NCBI GenBank assembly: GCA_026929865.2
Contig: CM049414.1
Coordinates: 8,833,001 to 8,897,000, forward strand
Length of the DNA: 64,000 bases
Source of the DNA: Hyperoplus lanceolatus
Taxonomy: Eukaryota; Chordata; Actinopteri; Uranoscopiformes; Ammodytidae
Direction of reading: 5' to 3'
The notes beneath the pieces are model-generated. The model did no database searches and was not told where the DNA came from. It saw nothing but the letters and a program-made list of their open reading frames with translations. This document shows, piece by piece, positions 11,185 to 24,923 of the stretch. The position numbers and the translations under genes are program-made. Each line of letters starts with the position of its first letter. Within the stretch, counting starts at the first letter, position 1.

Positions 11185-11343
11185 GTGAACTTTTGAATGC
11201 AGTTCTTGTACCTGTAATGAAGTACTTTGGATTTGTTTAGTAGGGGGGATCAATAAAATTCTAAGGAGGTATAATATTATTGTACTGTACTGAGACTTAT
11301 ATTTAATGACAGGGAAAGAAGACAAGAGGTTATGGAACAGGAG

Positions 11344-13233
11344 TTAAAGCTGGGGTGGAGGATTTGGGGAGAAAATGTCAGTTGGGATAGAGATTCGAAT
11401 GCAAATACCTCAACTGCTCCACTTGTTGTCTTTGGTCTCTCCCCTATGGTCCCTCCCTTACATGCTCTACACCAACAAAGTCATGCTAAAGTGAATGGCC
11501 AGTCCCAACAGCCAATAAGAACAGACAATTGGCAGACAGTCTCCTCTGGCATTCTCTCTCATAGGTAGAGTAAATTCAATTAAAATGACATTACTCCCAA
11601 AGTTCCTATGTCTCCTCATCTTTCTCCCCAAATCCTTTTTTTAATGATAAATTATATTTGGAATAGTAAAGACCCTCGGTTACAGAAAGCTTTTCTTCAA
11701 AGACCCAAACAAACAGGTGGAATGGCCCTCCCTAATTTCCAATACTATTACTGGGCTGCTAATATCCGTTCTTCAGTGTATTGGGTGCATTTTCACCTTG
11801 ACGACTCAGCCCCAGTCTGGGTAACAATGGAGTCCAGCGCTATTAGCCCATTGTCTCTATCTGCCCTCCTAAGCGCTGCACCTCCACTCTCTTCGGCTAT
11901 TCCCAACAGTAGTCCCGTGATTAAGCACTCCCTTCGAATTTGGACCCAATTTAGGAAGAATTTTGGAATGCAGAATTTTTCACTTTTCAGCCCAATTGCA
12001 GCCAATCATTTGTTTACTCCCTCGACAGTGTATGGTGCATTCAAGATCTGGCATAAAAAAGGCTTAAAATGCATCGGTGATTTATTTATTAATGATCTAT
12101 TTGCTAGTTTTTCTCAGTTGACAAAACATTTTGGTATCGAAAAGACAAATTTTTTCCGATTTCTGCAAATCAGGCATTTTACGCAGAAGTTAATTCCCCA
12201 ATTCCCTCACAAACCGCCAGCCAATCATGTCGATTTGTTTCTTTCGGTAAACCCCACATTAAAAGGCTCAATTTCTGTATTTTTCAACCTTATTTCAAAG
12301 TTGCATAGCCCCTCTTTAGCAGCTATAAGAACCCTGTGGGAGCAGGACCTAGGTTCTGCCTTCACAGATCACATGTGGGATTCAGTCCTGGATCGGATAC
12401 ACTCTACCTCCATGTGCGCCCGACATGCTCTTGTGCAATTTAAAGTAGTACATCGTATCCACATGTCTAAAACTAAATTAGCTCGTATGTTCCCCGATGT
12501 AGACCCGACCTGTGATAGCTGTTAGAGCGCACCGGCATCACTCTTTCACATGTACTGGTTGTGTCCCACCTTGACTGAGTTCTGGACATCAGTTTTTCAA
12601 ACAATTTCTGAAGTACTTCAGCATCAAATTGAGCCGAACCCTTACACTGCAATTTTTGGCATTGCTCCAAATCCGGGCTTGCCTAAAGTGAAGTTGAAGG
12701 TACTGGCCTACTTGCTCGTAGGGCTATCTTACTCAAGTGGAAAGATCCTGCTCCTCCTTCCCACTCACATTGGATTAGAGACATTATGTCATGTATGAAT
12801 TTAGAGAAAATACATTATACTACCCAGGGATCCGAGAATAAATTTGACCGAATTTGGCGCCCCTTCCTAAATTATTTAAAAAAACCAACAACCCCCTCTC
12901 TTATCTGATTTCATTTTATTTCTTTATGTTTTTTTGTTTTTTTTGTTTTTTCATATCGATTGTTTATTTGTTTCTTGTAGCGTGTATTTCATTTATGTAA
13001 TTTTTTTTTTTTTGATGCAGTATTGTTTGTGGTTGGGTGGGGGGGTGGTATATGGGCGGGGTGTGTTCGGGGGAAGAAAAAATTGTACTGTATTTGCTTC
13101 GCAAATCTTTTGATGAATAAAAAAACCTTTGAAAAAAAAAAAAGAACAGAGAATCGGAGCCTCGCTCTGATTGGTCAAAGTGGACAGTTCATGTTAACTT
13201 TGACCAATCAGAAATCATATTCCCCAGCTTTAA
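11344..13233. mobile_element. TTAA-flanked MITE (AGCTGGGG ends) interrupted by a LINE
   Basis: Outer ends are TTAA-AGCTGGGG (11344-11355) and CCCCAGCT-TTAA (13222-13233). The left part (11344-11525) and right part (13142-13233) together match the uninterrupted inverse copy at 63679-63943. A LINE at about 11526-13141 splits it, with AAGAACAGA on both sides (11517-11525 and 13142-13150). TTAA flanks suggest piggyBac-type mobilisation. Confidence 0.8.
11526..13141 (+). mobile_element. 5'-truncated L1/Tx1-like LINE nested in the MITE
   Basis: The frame from 11608 to 12525, preceded by IGRVNSIKMTLLPKFL in a neighbouring frame, reads as the C-terminal end of an L1/Tx1-clade ORF2: YIWNSKDPRL, QTGGMALPNFQYYYWAANI and a terminal CDSC/HMYWLCPTL zinc-knuckle-like end. 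Frame breaks occur near 11630 and 12525. It ends in GAATAAAAAAACCTTTG and poly(A) at 13132-13143. The 9-bp target duplication AAGAACAGA is exact, showing retrotransposition into the older MITE. Confidence 0.85.
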
Positions 13234-13453
13234 GGTCTTTAAATCATGGAGATATTTAGATGAATGAATTACAATTTATCACTGAATACCTATACAAACA
13301 GGGTAATAATAAGGAGCATGGTGGCATCTTACAATGGTCACACTTAGGGGAAAGAAATGATCCAAAAAATATATGTTTGAAGTAGTGGTTATTGGTCTGT
13401 GTCCTGTCCTTGGTATTGCCAGTCTGCAATGGTTTTACTTTGTCTGCTCATTT

Positions 13454-13519
<66 letters not shown>

Positions 13520-13562
13520 ACACATACATACGCATACAAACACACACACACACACACACACA
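13454..13562. repeat. CA microsatellite
   Basis: Long (CA)n with a few ATA interruptions. The His-Thr open frames across it on either strand are artefacts of the repeat. Confidence 0.97.
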
Positions 13563-14338
13563 AAATGCTCCTTACCAATTGGTTCAAATAATGTGTTTGT
13601 GTGAGTTGGGCCCATGCAGTCTACACTTGAGAAGCACAGATGGATCTACAGGCTTTGTATCTGGAATTCATCCAGACTGGATCTCCCTAACTTTCTCTTT
13701 TCTTTGATATTTCTCTGTTATGATTCTGTTCCGAGTTTCCACTCTGTCCTATAACAGCATTCGCTTTGTTTTGATTTTGGCCCATAAAATAATCGGCTCT
13801 AACTTCAACATTGGATTTCCGATCGCCACCTTGTCACGCGCACTGCTATTGTTCAGAAATTAGCCCCCTGTTCGTGTGATAACAAACTCATATCATTGAA
13901 AATAAACACTTTTCAGTTATCCTGCCTGCGTGCCAAAAAGAGCCTTGCACTTCATACTGCAGCTGCATGAGTCAAACACAAGTCAGGGCCTTTTGTTTCT
14001 GCTCCGTTACTGCATAGGAGGAGAGCAACACCTGAAGTGAACCCACAGGAGAGAATGACGGAGTGTTGTTCTTCGAGCAGAGGGGATATAAGGGGATGTC
14101 TTTTTTTCATTTGCCAGTTGAGTCAAGCGATAGCGGAAGACCTCCAGCTTGGCAGAGCTCGATAAGACCGGCTCTGCCATCCTGTGGGGCTTATCAGCTC
14201 CACCAGCGTGCCTCAGCAGTTAGTGCAAAGACCAGAACATGTTTATGACTTATGGCGTCAGTTTGTCTTCCTCAACGGTAGCTTATGTCATATGGGGGAA
14301 AAAATTGAATAGTGACCATGTTAGATGTTGTGCATGGC

Positions 14339-14631
14339 TTAAAGGTGCAGTCAGTGATTCTGGAGAATGCTTGCTGTCAAAAATGACCAGTATGTCCAAA
14401 TCAACAAATATCTCCTCACTACCTGCTTACTTTCTGTACTATGTGTCTGTTGAAAAAAAATATTATGTTAATACACAGCTTAGCCTTCTGTAAACTGGGA
14501 TGTATAAAAAGGGGGCCCACCGTAGCTAGCAACATGCCTGTTTACAGAACCTAGGCTGCTGAAGGTGAGATTTTGAAAAAAGGTGATCTTGACAACAAGT
14601 CTTCTCCACAATCACTGACTGCAGCTTTTAA
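14339..14631. mobile_element. TTAA-flanked MITE family A, copy 1
   Basis: Left end TTAAAGGTGCAGTCAGTGATT and right end AATCACTGACTGCAGCTTTTAA are inverted repeats bounded by TTAA. Related copies lie in rhag intron 2 (33485-33839) and in intron 2 of the K/S-rich gene (40709-41059). Shared internal text includes AATATCTCCTCAC and TCTGTAAACTGG, whose complement occurs later in the copy as a second hairpin. Confidence 0.75.
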
Positions 14632-14639
14632 GCTGTTGA

Positions 14640-17600
14640 TATATATCAACAATGTGACCTCCTGAGTCCTGCATAGTCTCTGCATCAAAGATTGGCCTGT
14701 GCCCCGCAGTAACCTCCTCTAAACGTACTCAGTTCAGATCGGTTACGGATACATTTACACAGCATACAGCTACGCCACACACAGCACTCTGCATGTCAAA
14801 GTAAGTAGTCAGGTGCAGATGCTACATCTGCTTTGATATTGTGTAAAGTGTTCAGTGTATAGAGTTAAAAAAGGGTTACATTTTGTTAAAGAAAAGAGAA
14901 AGATGGAAATAAGATGACGGAAATGCAAGAAGACCTTTTTTCGTGGACAGGAAGACTCTAAAGAGATCTGTTGCATCAGTCTGTCCAGACTTGAGACTCT
15001 TCAATTAGTCTGAGCTGTTATCTCACCACATCACCGTCCCTTTGGATTAGAAACAGGATGCAGGGAGAGAGAAAAAAAAACTCACTCCATTTGAACCTGA
15101 CCAAAGATCTCAGGGCTAAGTGCAGAATACTGGATTTGATTTATTGTGTTCAACTGACTCTAAAACCAAGATTAAATACTCTGCCTCGACTACACACTTA
15201 TAACAAGAGCAGTTGAGGTTGGAGAAGTGGATGGGAGGGTTATACATCTTGTACCAGGCCCATCGGGAAGTGTTTCAGTGTCACTTGTAATTGTTCAAAC
15301 CATCCTCAACATCCCTTACTCTGCATGAACACATGTGGCACATATTTTTGTTATATGAAAGTATTCTCAAAATATTTCTATTTGTAATAATTATTTGGGT
15401 TTTCCAATCCTGTTAATTGGATTGATTTTATTACCATTTTTCTTTCTTTTTCTTTTTCTCTCTTAAACACTTAGTGACAGGTTCTGTAATAAACTTGCCA
15501 CCATAGGATATACTTGTGTTGTGTGATACTATAGTTGTATTAGCATGAGCACTAAGATTTATAAAATAACATATATAGCCACAAATATCTTTATTAAAAT
15601 AACTGACATTGCACCTTCATGCCTCACAAGAAGCCCAGATCCAGCAGAGGACACTCAAACATTTCTACCTGATGCCTTAATAATCGTCTTCTTGCTATTT
15701 ATGATCATAGTTGCTCTCTAATGTCTAACCACCAACAATTTGTGCAGATATTGCATTAAAAAAACAGACCTTCCTCCTCATTAAGAAAAAAAGCAGAACG
15801 CTGCAGTTGTGCCTCTTCCTTCCGCTCATTAAGTGCTTTGAGTCGCGGCACAACAAAACATGCTAACAGGCCCCTCTTTAGCTTTCATCACAAAAACACA
15901 GAAACAAGGCAAGAAAAAAAAACAAAGCCCACTGCCAACAGATCTCCTCTGTCATATGCTAAGGCCCTTACAGATCACAGTCATCGATAAGGGTCTGAAG
16001 GAAGGACGACTGTATGCCACACACTTTATTTCTAATCTGTATGCTGTAGCTGCAGGTTCTATAGTAACCCACATGCTTCCATATATTGTCCAAAGAAGCT
16101 CACAACCTATATGAACTGGGTACACGGTATGGGCCTTTTGCTGTCTGGGCTTCCTCCAGTGATCAGGGTTATTGTTTCATCAGTGAGAGCGTGACGGCTA
16201 TACAAGTTCAACCAGTGGCCAAATGACTGAGTTCTCCCATGCATTACCCGCCTAAATAAAACAGACCTGCTTCACATCAGCCATTAGCAGACGGCTGTTG
16301 TTCTTTCTCCAAGACGCTGCCGGTTTGATAGCTATTCTCACTCAATGCCCCCCCCCCTCCAAAACCCCCCAAGCAAATGTACATTAAACAAACATTTGGA
16401 AAAAAAATAGGGTCCCCAGACGACAGTGGAGGAAATGGTTAAAGTGGGTGTAGGCGTATCCCAAAAACAATGCAGCGCACACAACCGCGACTGTGGCAAA
16501 AAATAAATATCAAGAGTGTGAACGGACACAAGAAAGAGTTAAATCCGGTTGTGTAATTTTTTTTACAGAGGTCGTATAAAACAGCCAAGGGTTTGATAAA
16601 GTGGGAGTTAGCAGGGTGCGTGGATCAAGTCGGTTTGAAAGACTCAACTGTCAATAAATTAAATGTTGCTTTGTAATGTTTGTATGTTTTTTATACATGG
16701 ATCCAGGTCCAGATGTGGCTTGTTTTTTTTTCTTATAAAGCTTTAGGGAATAATTGATTAATCCTTATTAAAAACATTGCTGACAAAACATAACGCCTTT
16801 AAGTGTTTTATTTAAGAAGTGACAGATTTTAATTTGGCCTGAAGTGTGAAATACAAGTAACAGACTCTCTTAAGCTAGGAGCTTCTTTACAAGCGGGTCT
16901 GTTTCCATCTGTGTCTCCATAAAACTAAACTGAACATAAAGATGTCCAAACAAGAAAGTCTGCACGATGATGAAGAGCAAATACAAACTTCGGCTGGAGT
17001 TACAATCTCCAAACAACTTCAAAACCAATGACAGTTCATAGTGTCTAACAACTGGTCCCTCTGGCATGTAACGTATGCAAACATCGGATTGTTTAGGCAA
17101 ATTTGTTATTCCAAACTCAGCGACAAAGTCCACACATGACGGACAAGAAGACAACAACACAGCAACAAACAACTGCAGAACTGAGCTGCAGAAATTCTAT
17201 ATAAGGCCTCTGTGCCTCATGCAAACGTCCCTATATCCACTCCCATAACGCACGCAACATGAAATATATATTCTGTGAGGAATTCTTGAAAAATTGCTGC
17301 CTGTGAAAAAATGCACAAACTGTGTAGCCGCCCTGGTGTACTATCACACGAGGTACAGGCCCCTCTGACGCCCTGACAAATATTGCATGAGAGCGCGTTA
17401 TTTTCTCTGTTCTCACTCACTGCAGTTCTCTTGCTATTTATTCTACTCCTGGCCTTAATAATAAATAAGCCCCACAGGTCTTTACATCTGCTTATCGCCG
17501 CTGCCACGGTAATCGGACACAGACGTTCGCTGGGGCCCTGACATCTACACAGAAGACGGGGAGAACATTCCTTTTTCTCATCCTGGTAAATCTGTTTGCC

Positions 17601-17870
17601 ATTAGCCGGTGTCAGACAGATGCACGGACCAAATCCATAAGCTTCACTCAGGAATGGCTTGGTCATGCAAGGGTCAGTCGCTCACTGTTCATTATTTCAG
17701 CAGCAGCCCCATGCATTCCTGGCCCTGCTGCAGATACGTGACGTGAGAAGAGATAGTTTGAAAGGTCAAGTCCAACTGGGAAGGAATTCCAGGAGAGGGT
17801 TAAACTTTACTGCGAATGCTTTGTACACACGGCTTTGACTTTGTTTTATCATGCATTCATGTAGAAATCG
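14640..17870. other. Gene-poor spacer
   Basis: No exon with family resemblance was recognised on either strand. The longest open frame (17666-17217, minus) has no motif I know and no splice context. A poly-C run lies at 16348-16356. Confidence 0.5.
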
Positions 17871-17875
17871 GTGCT

Positions 17876-18262
17876 TTAAAGGTGCACTGTGTAACTTTGG
17901 GTGTGTCAGAGACGTGAATATTTTCTAAGGTATATTCTCATAACTGAATAAACAAACTTTCCTCACAGGAAAATTGGATCCCTGGAACACTGCTTGAAGT
18001 TAGAAAGCTTCCAGAAAAGTTACTGTTTCACTGTTGTTGTTTACAGCAGTAGGGCCCACAGTTTGGTTTACAAACATACTCTAGTCTTATGTTTGATTCC
18101 AGGTGACTCATGTCGTTTATATAATAATAATGTTGTTTTAATTTGTGATGATATAATTATTCAATAATAAGAATTACATGTAGAGAAAATAAGTTTTGTA
18201 AACTAACTGCCCGCTCTGTAAATCTGAACAAATTCCCCTCCACTTAAAGTCATAGTGCACCG
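17876..18262. mobile_element. TTAA-flanked MITE family B, copy 1
   Basis: TTAAAGGTGCACTGTGTAAC at the left, and a right end near AGTGCACC (18255-18262) that has lost its TTAA. Internal text (CTCACAGGAAAATTGGATCCCTGGAACACT, split over 17964-17993, and GTTGTTGTTTACAGCAGTAGGGCC) recurs at about 34499-34850 in rhag intron 4 and, inverted, at 62256-62623. Confidence 0.7.
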
Positions 18263-21200
18263 GTGAGCGGGTAAATAGCCCATAACCTTAATGTTATCTT
18301 AACAGTATTTGGTCACTGGCTTTTAGTTATCATTACTAAATGCAACATCATAATTTTATTTTATTTTTCATTTCCCGATTGCAATTCTGCCTTAATGCTA
18401 AAACACAGATTACACTCTGATAGTGAAGCACCCACTTGAGCTAAGACAGCAAGTAAAGTGAAAGAGATTTAGTGTATTAAATAGGCTACATTAAGGTCAA
18501 ATTTATTGTTCAAATGAGCATTTTATCCCTGTTGCCATCAGATGAAAATGAAAGATAGACATGTGTTCTTAGATACATATCCTCATATGCTTTCAGTTAT
18601 CTTTTATCTGGGATACAGATCTGAAATCTGCATCTGGCAGTGGGGGGGAGGAAATATATTTTCACTGTGACAGGCCTTACTTTCATAGGGGCTGTAAAAG
18701 ACTCAGCTGGGGAGAGATTCATTGTAGGAAATTATGTCCATATAGTTGCATATTTAGAGGTGTCTGTTCACCTCTGTATACTATCCAGTCATAAACAATA
18801 AGGAGCACTGAGCTTTATCAACAAGTTGTGTAGAAGTGATAATCGTTGAAATCATGGTTCTGTCATAACCAACTACAGCTGTTATTAGATTTTTTATTGC
18901 AGGTATGTGAAGTATTCTCCTTGTTCCCTAAGAGTGAATGTATCGTGTTTGAAATTGGAAATTATTTGTTCAATAAAATTTCTACAGTCTTGTTTTATCA
19001 GTTATCGTGGTTAATTCAAAGGAAACAATTACTTGAATGCCCATCAATCACACCAGCTTTGCTTGTTTACTAGCTTTTTTCCGGAGCATTCGTCCACATC
19101 TCACAGCCTTTTTGGTAAATGGAAGTTGGAATGTAAGTATCCTTACATGGGCTAATGTTAAAAACATAAGCCATAAAATAAAGAGGGCCCTTCGCAATGG
19201 ACACCAATGACAAAAGTCATAACTTACTACTAACCCAAGTTGGGTTATTTTCAACCCAGCATTTTTAAGTGTGTATGATTCTCCCTCCCTATATAAAACT
19301 AAGTGTGATGATAGAAACATTGCCATCTCGCGCGGTCAGATCTTTCCATTCATTTGCACCGCTCTGGGCAGATTTGCATCTAGTCCTGTTTTACCATTTA
19401 CTTTGCATTCTGCAAAAGTCGGCTTGCAGATCAGTTTTGATTCTAAAGAAAAATTTGGTAGATTAGAATCCCTTCTTCCAAACTACCTTTTAATCTAGTG
19501 AACAACATGGGCTGATAGGAAGCAATCACCACCTCTGCATTGACCCAATCTTTCCATACTAGAGCTTTAGCTGTTTTCCTAAATTAATCTGGAGGCAGTC
19601 ATATCCATTGCAATAACTGATAATACATTTGTGGGAGAGAAAGTTTGTATATGCCTTGCTATGACGTTAACAGTCAAACTTAATCCAACATTGCATGCAA
19701 ACACACAGATATAGATACACATTGAAAAATGCAAATATTATCACATCAAGTGGATTGTGGGACCTAAAGATGGCTTGTAACATTTGAAGTTAAGCATGTC
19801 TTTCCAAATTGATGATGTTTCTATCAACGATTTGGCTCGAGTTGTTAAACTAAAAAAACGCTTTAAGAGAACAAACATACTGTACATCTCCCATGTACAG
19901 TAAACGGACTCCATAGTGGACATCAGTGCAGCCCTTATGTAAATAACATGCCTTCTATAATAACTTGCACGTGGGGAAACATTCAAACAGCCGGATCCAC
20001 ACACTAAACAGACTTTAGATATATGTTTTTCTGTTTCATGTGACTGCTAGAAATGCTTTGATATAATCAGTTAATTGCTTTAACTTGACATTTTCAACAG
20101 AGATTTTATTACACAGCGGAAACTCGAACAAGTGTTCTTTGTTTGTACTGGATGCCGACCAATTTCTTTAGCGTGCATACTGTTTAAATAATGTATACTT
20201 TTAACAAGCTCCATTAATTATATCATATTCACAACGCTCCTCCCAGGTGTGTGGTCTGCTCTGATGTTTGCGTGACATGTCATTTTTTCTTCCCCCCGCT
20301 CCCTTTTTCTACTCCTCCGACAGGCCTCAAACCACCAATCTCTCTGCATCCTGTGCATTGAGAGCCAACTCCCCATGTTGTTTCGAGTCAGGATGTTTTT
20401 TTATTCGCTTTTGCTTTTTTCGCCCCTCCTTCGTTTTCCTACTTCTGTGGGAAGTCCTGGGTTGTGGCCCAATCATTTTAGTTTTTATTAAGATGTGGTG
20501 ATAACGCGGCAGGTTGATTGCCGCGCGGAGCCACATGAGGAAAGGGTGCGGTGAAAGGCCCCCCAATTAGACGTCATTTAAAGAAGCCTGCGCTAGATAA
20601 AGCAATTATAACATGGCTGCAGGGGGAGGCAAGCATGACATCAGGATGTACTACAGAGGAAGCTGCTACCAAGGGGCTCTCATCCAACACAAATATGACA
20701 GCAAATCTTCTCAGGCTGGGCGGATTTAGCGGTGTAAGGATAAGGGTTGTGGGAAATCAAACGGCGGAATGAAATAACAGAGGTGCAATGTGTCCTTTTA
20801 GGCATCTCAAATCATGGTGTTAATTGTGCTGCAGTGCATAAGATAATCTTGACATTTAAAACTGCAAAATGAAAATGTGGCTCCTCTGTAACATTACGTG
20901 TTTAGGCCTAGCTCATTGACCGGTCAAGAATCATCCCCTTTTTGAATAAATTTTCTTGTCACTTTCTCCACCAGAAGACATTACAACTTTAACTGAGCCT
21001 TATCATACATTTCTTAGTTGCAGCAGCCTGGGACCAGGGCCTGCTTCGGTTATCTTTGTAATTGAGGAAACTACAAAGTAAAGCAAAGACTAATCTCTGC
21101 CTGTGAGCAAATAGGCAGAGTCCCACGACACTGCAAAGTAACCAAACTAACCCCCCCCCCCCCTGCAATCCCCCACTCCAAATAGGCCGTATACTGTGGT

Positions 21201-24200
21201 TGTAAACAGTAAGCACAAGTTGAAATGTACTTGTAGACAAAATAGGTCTTCATGGAGCCAAAATAAAGCCAGCCAATGCCATAAAAGCATTATGTAATAA
21301 GGGAAATCTCTTCTGTTTAAAGCCCCACATTTGATGCATCTTTAAATCAATTCATTGTAATCCAACAGCATGCAAGCAAACTTCGTGCCATACTTCTGCA
21401 AGCTTATGTAAAAATCTGTAACCTCCCAGGGGTGACCCTCCAGTGAAAACCACTCCTCTTTCAAAAAAGCACGAGTTACTGAGTTACTGTACATCTTTTC
21501 CTGCTGTTGTGGAAAAGAAACACATAGCTGCGATTTCTCTGTATCACGTTTTGCACATGTGGTATTGCTCCCAAGACGTCCGTACTGTACTCACGCTCCT
21601 CTGTCCGCACTCAGTTTTGACTTATGCCTGTTGCACATCCCACGGTAACACGATAGGAATGGGCGCTTAATCCTCCCCGCACCTGTTAAGCATTCAAATG
21701 CTCCCAGCCTTCTTCAAACACCGCTGCGTGTCAGCATGCGTGCAATGCCTTTTAAGCACATGGGTGCATGGTGTACAGTACATATACGAAAGGAGGGAAC
21801 ATTTATGTCATGAAGATGCATTTGCCTGACGGAGAGGTATTTCTTCTAATCTAAACCTTGCCTGACAATTCATTCGAGGAGTAAAGGTTTCTATTTGGAC
21901 TTTATTTGTTGCCATAGTTTCTTTTAAACTCACCTGAAAAGAAAAAAAAAGATCAACCCTCTTATTAACCCTGTGATGTAAAACACTACGGAATGCTATA
22001 TAATTGCTTGCCCTTTACATAAATAGCATAAAAGGCCACCGCAACATAAACATGATGAGAGCTATGATTGTTCTTGATTGCTTGCATCTAACATGCTGAT
22101 TATGCGCCTGCATAGGCTTCCCTCCAGGCAGGCTTATCAGGGTGTGCAACTGTTCTCCTCAGCCCCAGCCACAGGAAACCAGGGGAGGGGTACGAATCGA
22201 GGGGGGGGGGGGGGTTGGGGAGGTGGGAGGGGGGGAGTGTGCACAGGCCCTGAGATGGAAAGGAGGAGTGTTTGCTATCATTCTCTGCATTCAAATGCAC
22301 ACCCCCAAGGTGCGTCGACAGGCGCGTTGGGAATTATATGTGGGGGCCAAGGACCTCAAACTGCCAAAATCTACTGTGGTGAAATAAATCCTTTGGTACT
22401 TACAAGCAAAACACATCATAGCCTAATCCTGGAAATCTGTAAACAAACAAAGTCCACAAGTGTGGTTTAAGAAACTAACTTTTATGATTTGTAGTATTCC
22501 AAGTTAAATTTATTTATTTTTCTTTAATTGTATTTTAATTTAAGTGGGAAATTCAAAAAAAATATTTGTTTGAAAAAAAGGAATGTTTTGGTCCTGATTA
22601 TGATAATCTAACAGGTAGTGATGGCACACAAGGATGGGAAGAGCAAGTTTTTCTCGCCAACAGGCCAGATTGCTGTCACATATGGATGAATATTCACACT
22701 CCCAAGAGGGTGATGTATAGCCTGGTTCCAGACCTCTGAATTGCGACCTAATGTGCATCTGGGATTTATTCAGCGATTCATTCCTTTTGCTCTGTTCACT
22801 GATGGCTTTGACCCTCTGAAGGCTTGATCGAGGATGGGGATTTCGTCTTCTTAGCAACCAAAACAAAATAACTATCATGAACACAATGTTATGCTGAATG
22901 AATGAAGTGAAAAAAGTTCAGGCTGATTTTCAGGGAAGGTGCTTCGGCTTCCTTCTCATTTTGGGGAACCATTGAAATTTGAAAAAAACATCATCGAGTC
23001 AAAGATTTTCTTCTGAGCAACCTCAACTTTCCTTCTTCAACCATCACAAGACAGGGAGTATCAAAACGTAATGGCAGGTTGGCATGGAACCGTGAGGACT
23101 TCACACTTGTCGGAGGATTAACCTTTTCATTTATCAAAAAGAAAAAAATATGTCTTCAAGAATGCACAAAAAACTAAATAAAGAAATCACTTAATCGAAT
23201 TCTGCTGAGCAGAATTCGATTAAGTGATTAAGATTCGATTAAGATTCGAACTCAGACAGATCGTCCCCTTTGGAACATTTTCAAACTTTTAAGATTTTTT
23301 GTTAATAACACATTTTCGGGAACATATAAAAATGTTTGCAATGCCATCTCTTTGACACACAACTCAAACATCTTTCTAGTCTGGGTCTTGTGATCAAATA
23401 TCTTCTGACCTAAGAAATCCTCTTCTGGTGCCAAAGCCTACTCATCATCTTCAGCTGCAACAACAGTCCCCTGCTGAGCGTCTGAAGTGGACTACTTCCT
23501 TGTCCCACCCAGGCGTACTGACCCCTGCTCCCGCTGGACATAACACCAGACTTAAAACGGCTGCAGTGATGATGGCATGTGTGGAGTAGTGTAGTGTAGA
23601 GAGTTTATGTATAGCATAACATTTAGACACACCGTTATTTTACACCTTCAATAGACTTCCTCTTTTGCTACCGAGAGGCAAACCGCATAACTCCCACCAC
23701 AGCAAGAGGGATTTGTCTCATAAGTGTGTAATTTTGGAGCGACTGTTGGGACAGCCTTGTTTTACCTTGTGGAAATTGCACTTGGAAATTGACATTAACC
23801 TACTTTATCTTACCTCAGCAAGCGTATCAATTGGCTGCTGATACAAAAATCCACTCAAGCATATCATTTAATGACCATTTATAGTCTACTGTGATGTAAA
23901 CTGATGAGTCCTTTTACACAGTATTTAAACCTAAATCCTCAAGGCCTAAAGGTGGACTTCGAGGCCCCTCTTCCATATGGTCATCTTCCTTTGAAGTCAT
24001 ACAATACATTAGGGATTCCTATTCACCACTGGAGATGTTTGTGTAGGACCCAGGAAATGATATCAGCTCAGTTCCTTTATTGTTAAAAGCCTACAAAAGC
24101 TTGAGTGGACATTTAGTTAGTTCCTCCACACCACTATACACACTGGTTACTTTTTGCATAAAAGTGGTGTTTCAAACATGCAGTATTTTAGCCTTCCAGC

Positions 24201-24920
24201 TCCTGGCATTCTTAGCTATACAGGCATGGCGTAATCTGCAACACTGCTCTGCGCCTGCTACAGATTGAAAACAGAACCAGTACAACACCTAAAGGTTTCC
24301 CAGTTGCACTTAAGATTTCAAAGTATATCTCCAGAGCCTCACTTTGAGACGAGGTCACAATTCACTCGAGGAACTCTCCTCCATTTATTCATCCGGCCTC
24401 GTAAATCAGGGATCTGGGATTTTTGTGGCTATTTCTCATGTAAAGCTCAGGAGAGCCCATGCACATGTATGTAGAAAAGCTGTATATGATGTTCCAAAGC
24501 CCGACTAAAGACTTATGGCCTTATAGTTCTGATTAATGGGGAGAAAAGCCCTGGGTTTCATCTGTCACACAAACCGGCCTCTGTTTTTAATCAGCCACAT
24601 ACATACCCTCCAAACTGAAGAATGCGGTGTTGATATCTTGCCCTGAGTGTGAAGGCGTGTACGCGGCTTCACACGAGAGCAGAAGTCTGTATCGTGCAGC
24701 GTTAGAGGAGGAGCCCTCACCAGACCACACTGGTCCTCGTTACAAGTGATAAGAGAGCTAATGCTTTGGAGTTGTGTGCACCTAATAACGATGCATGCCG
24801 GGTTGACCTTTGCATGAGAGAAAAGAGCTGAATAAACAGACACATACGTATCAGCTCAGCTGCAGGGAGGCCCCCCCCCTCCCCAGAGCGTGAATGAACT
24901 GAGAAAAATGTACTTTGATA
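18263..24920. other. Gene-poor spacer with low-complexity tracts
   Basis: No gene was recognised. Poly-C or poly-G runs lie at 21150-21163, 22200-22214 and 24871-24880. The only structured item is the perfect palindrome at 23185-23229, listed separately. Distal regulatory DNA for neighbouring genes is possible but cannot be judged from one sequence. Confidence 0.5.
23185..23229. repeat. Perfect 45-bp palindrome
   Basis: Two 22-bp arms (23185-23206 and 23208-23229) are exact reverse complements around a single G, including an EcoRI-like GAATTC in each arm. The right arm is followed by two further AAGATTCGATTAAG-like units (23230-23252), so the palindrome borders a short direct repeat. Confidence 0.9.
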
Positions 24921-24923
24921 GAT

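Noticed and set aside
11608..12525. 305-codon open frame as a host gene
   Set aside because: It is the end of an L1/Tx1-type ORF2 with poly(A) tail and target duplication.
13373..13707. Three overlapping frames rich in His-Thr
   Set aside because: They only translate the CA microsatellite. The same applies to 40372-40779, 49585-49863 and 54347-54830.
17217..17666. 149-codon open frame on the minus strand
   Set aside because: No recognisable motif, no splice or promoter context, and mixed composition. It is most likely a chance open frame.
22078..22470. 130-codon plus-strand frame with a glycine run
   Set aside because: The glycines come from a poly-G tract. There is no family resemblance and no splice signals.
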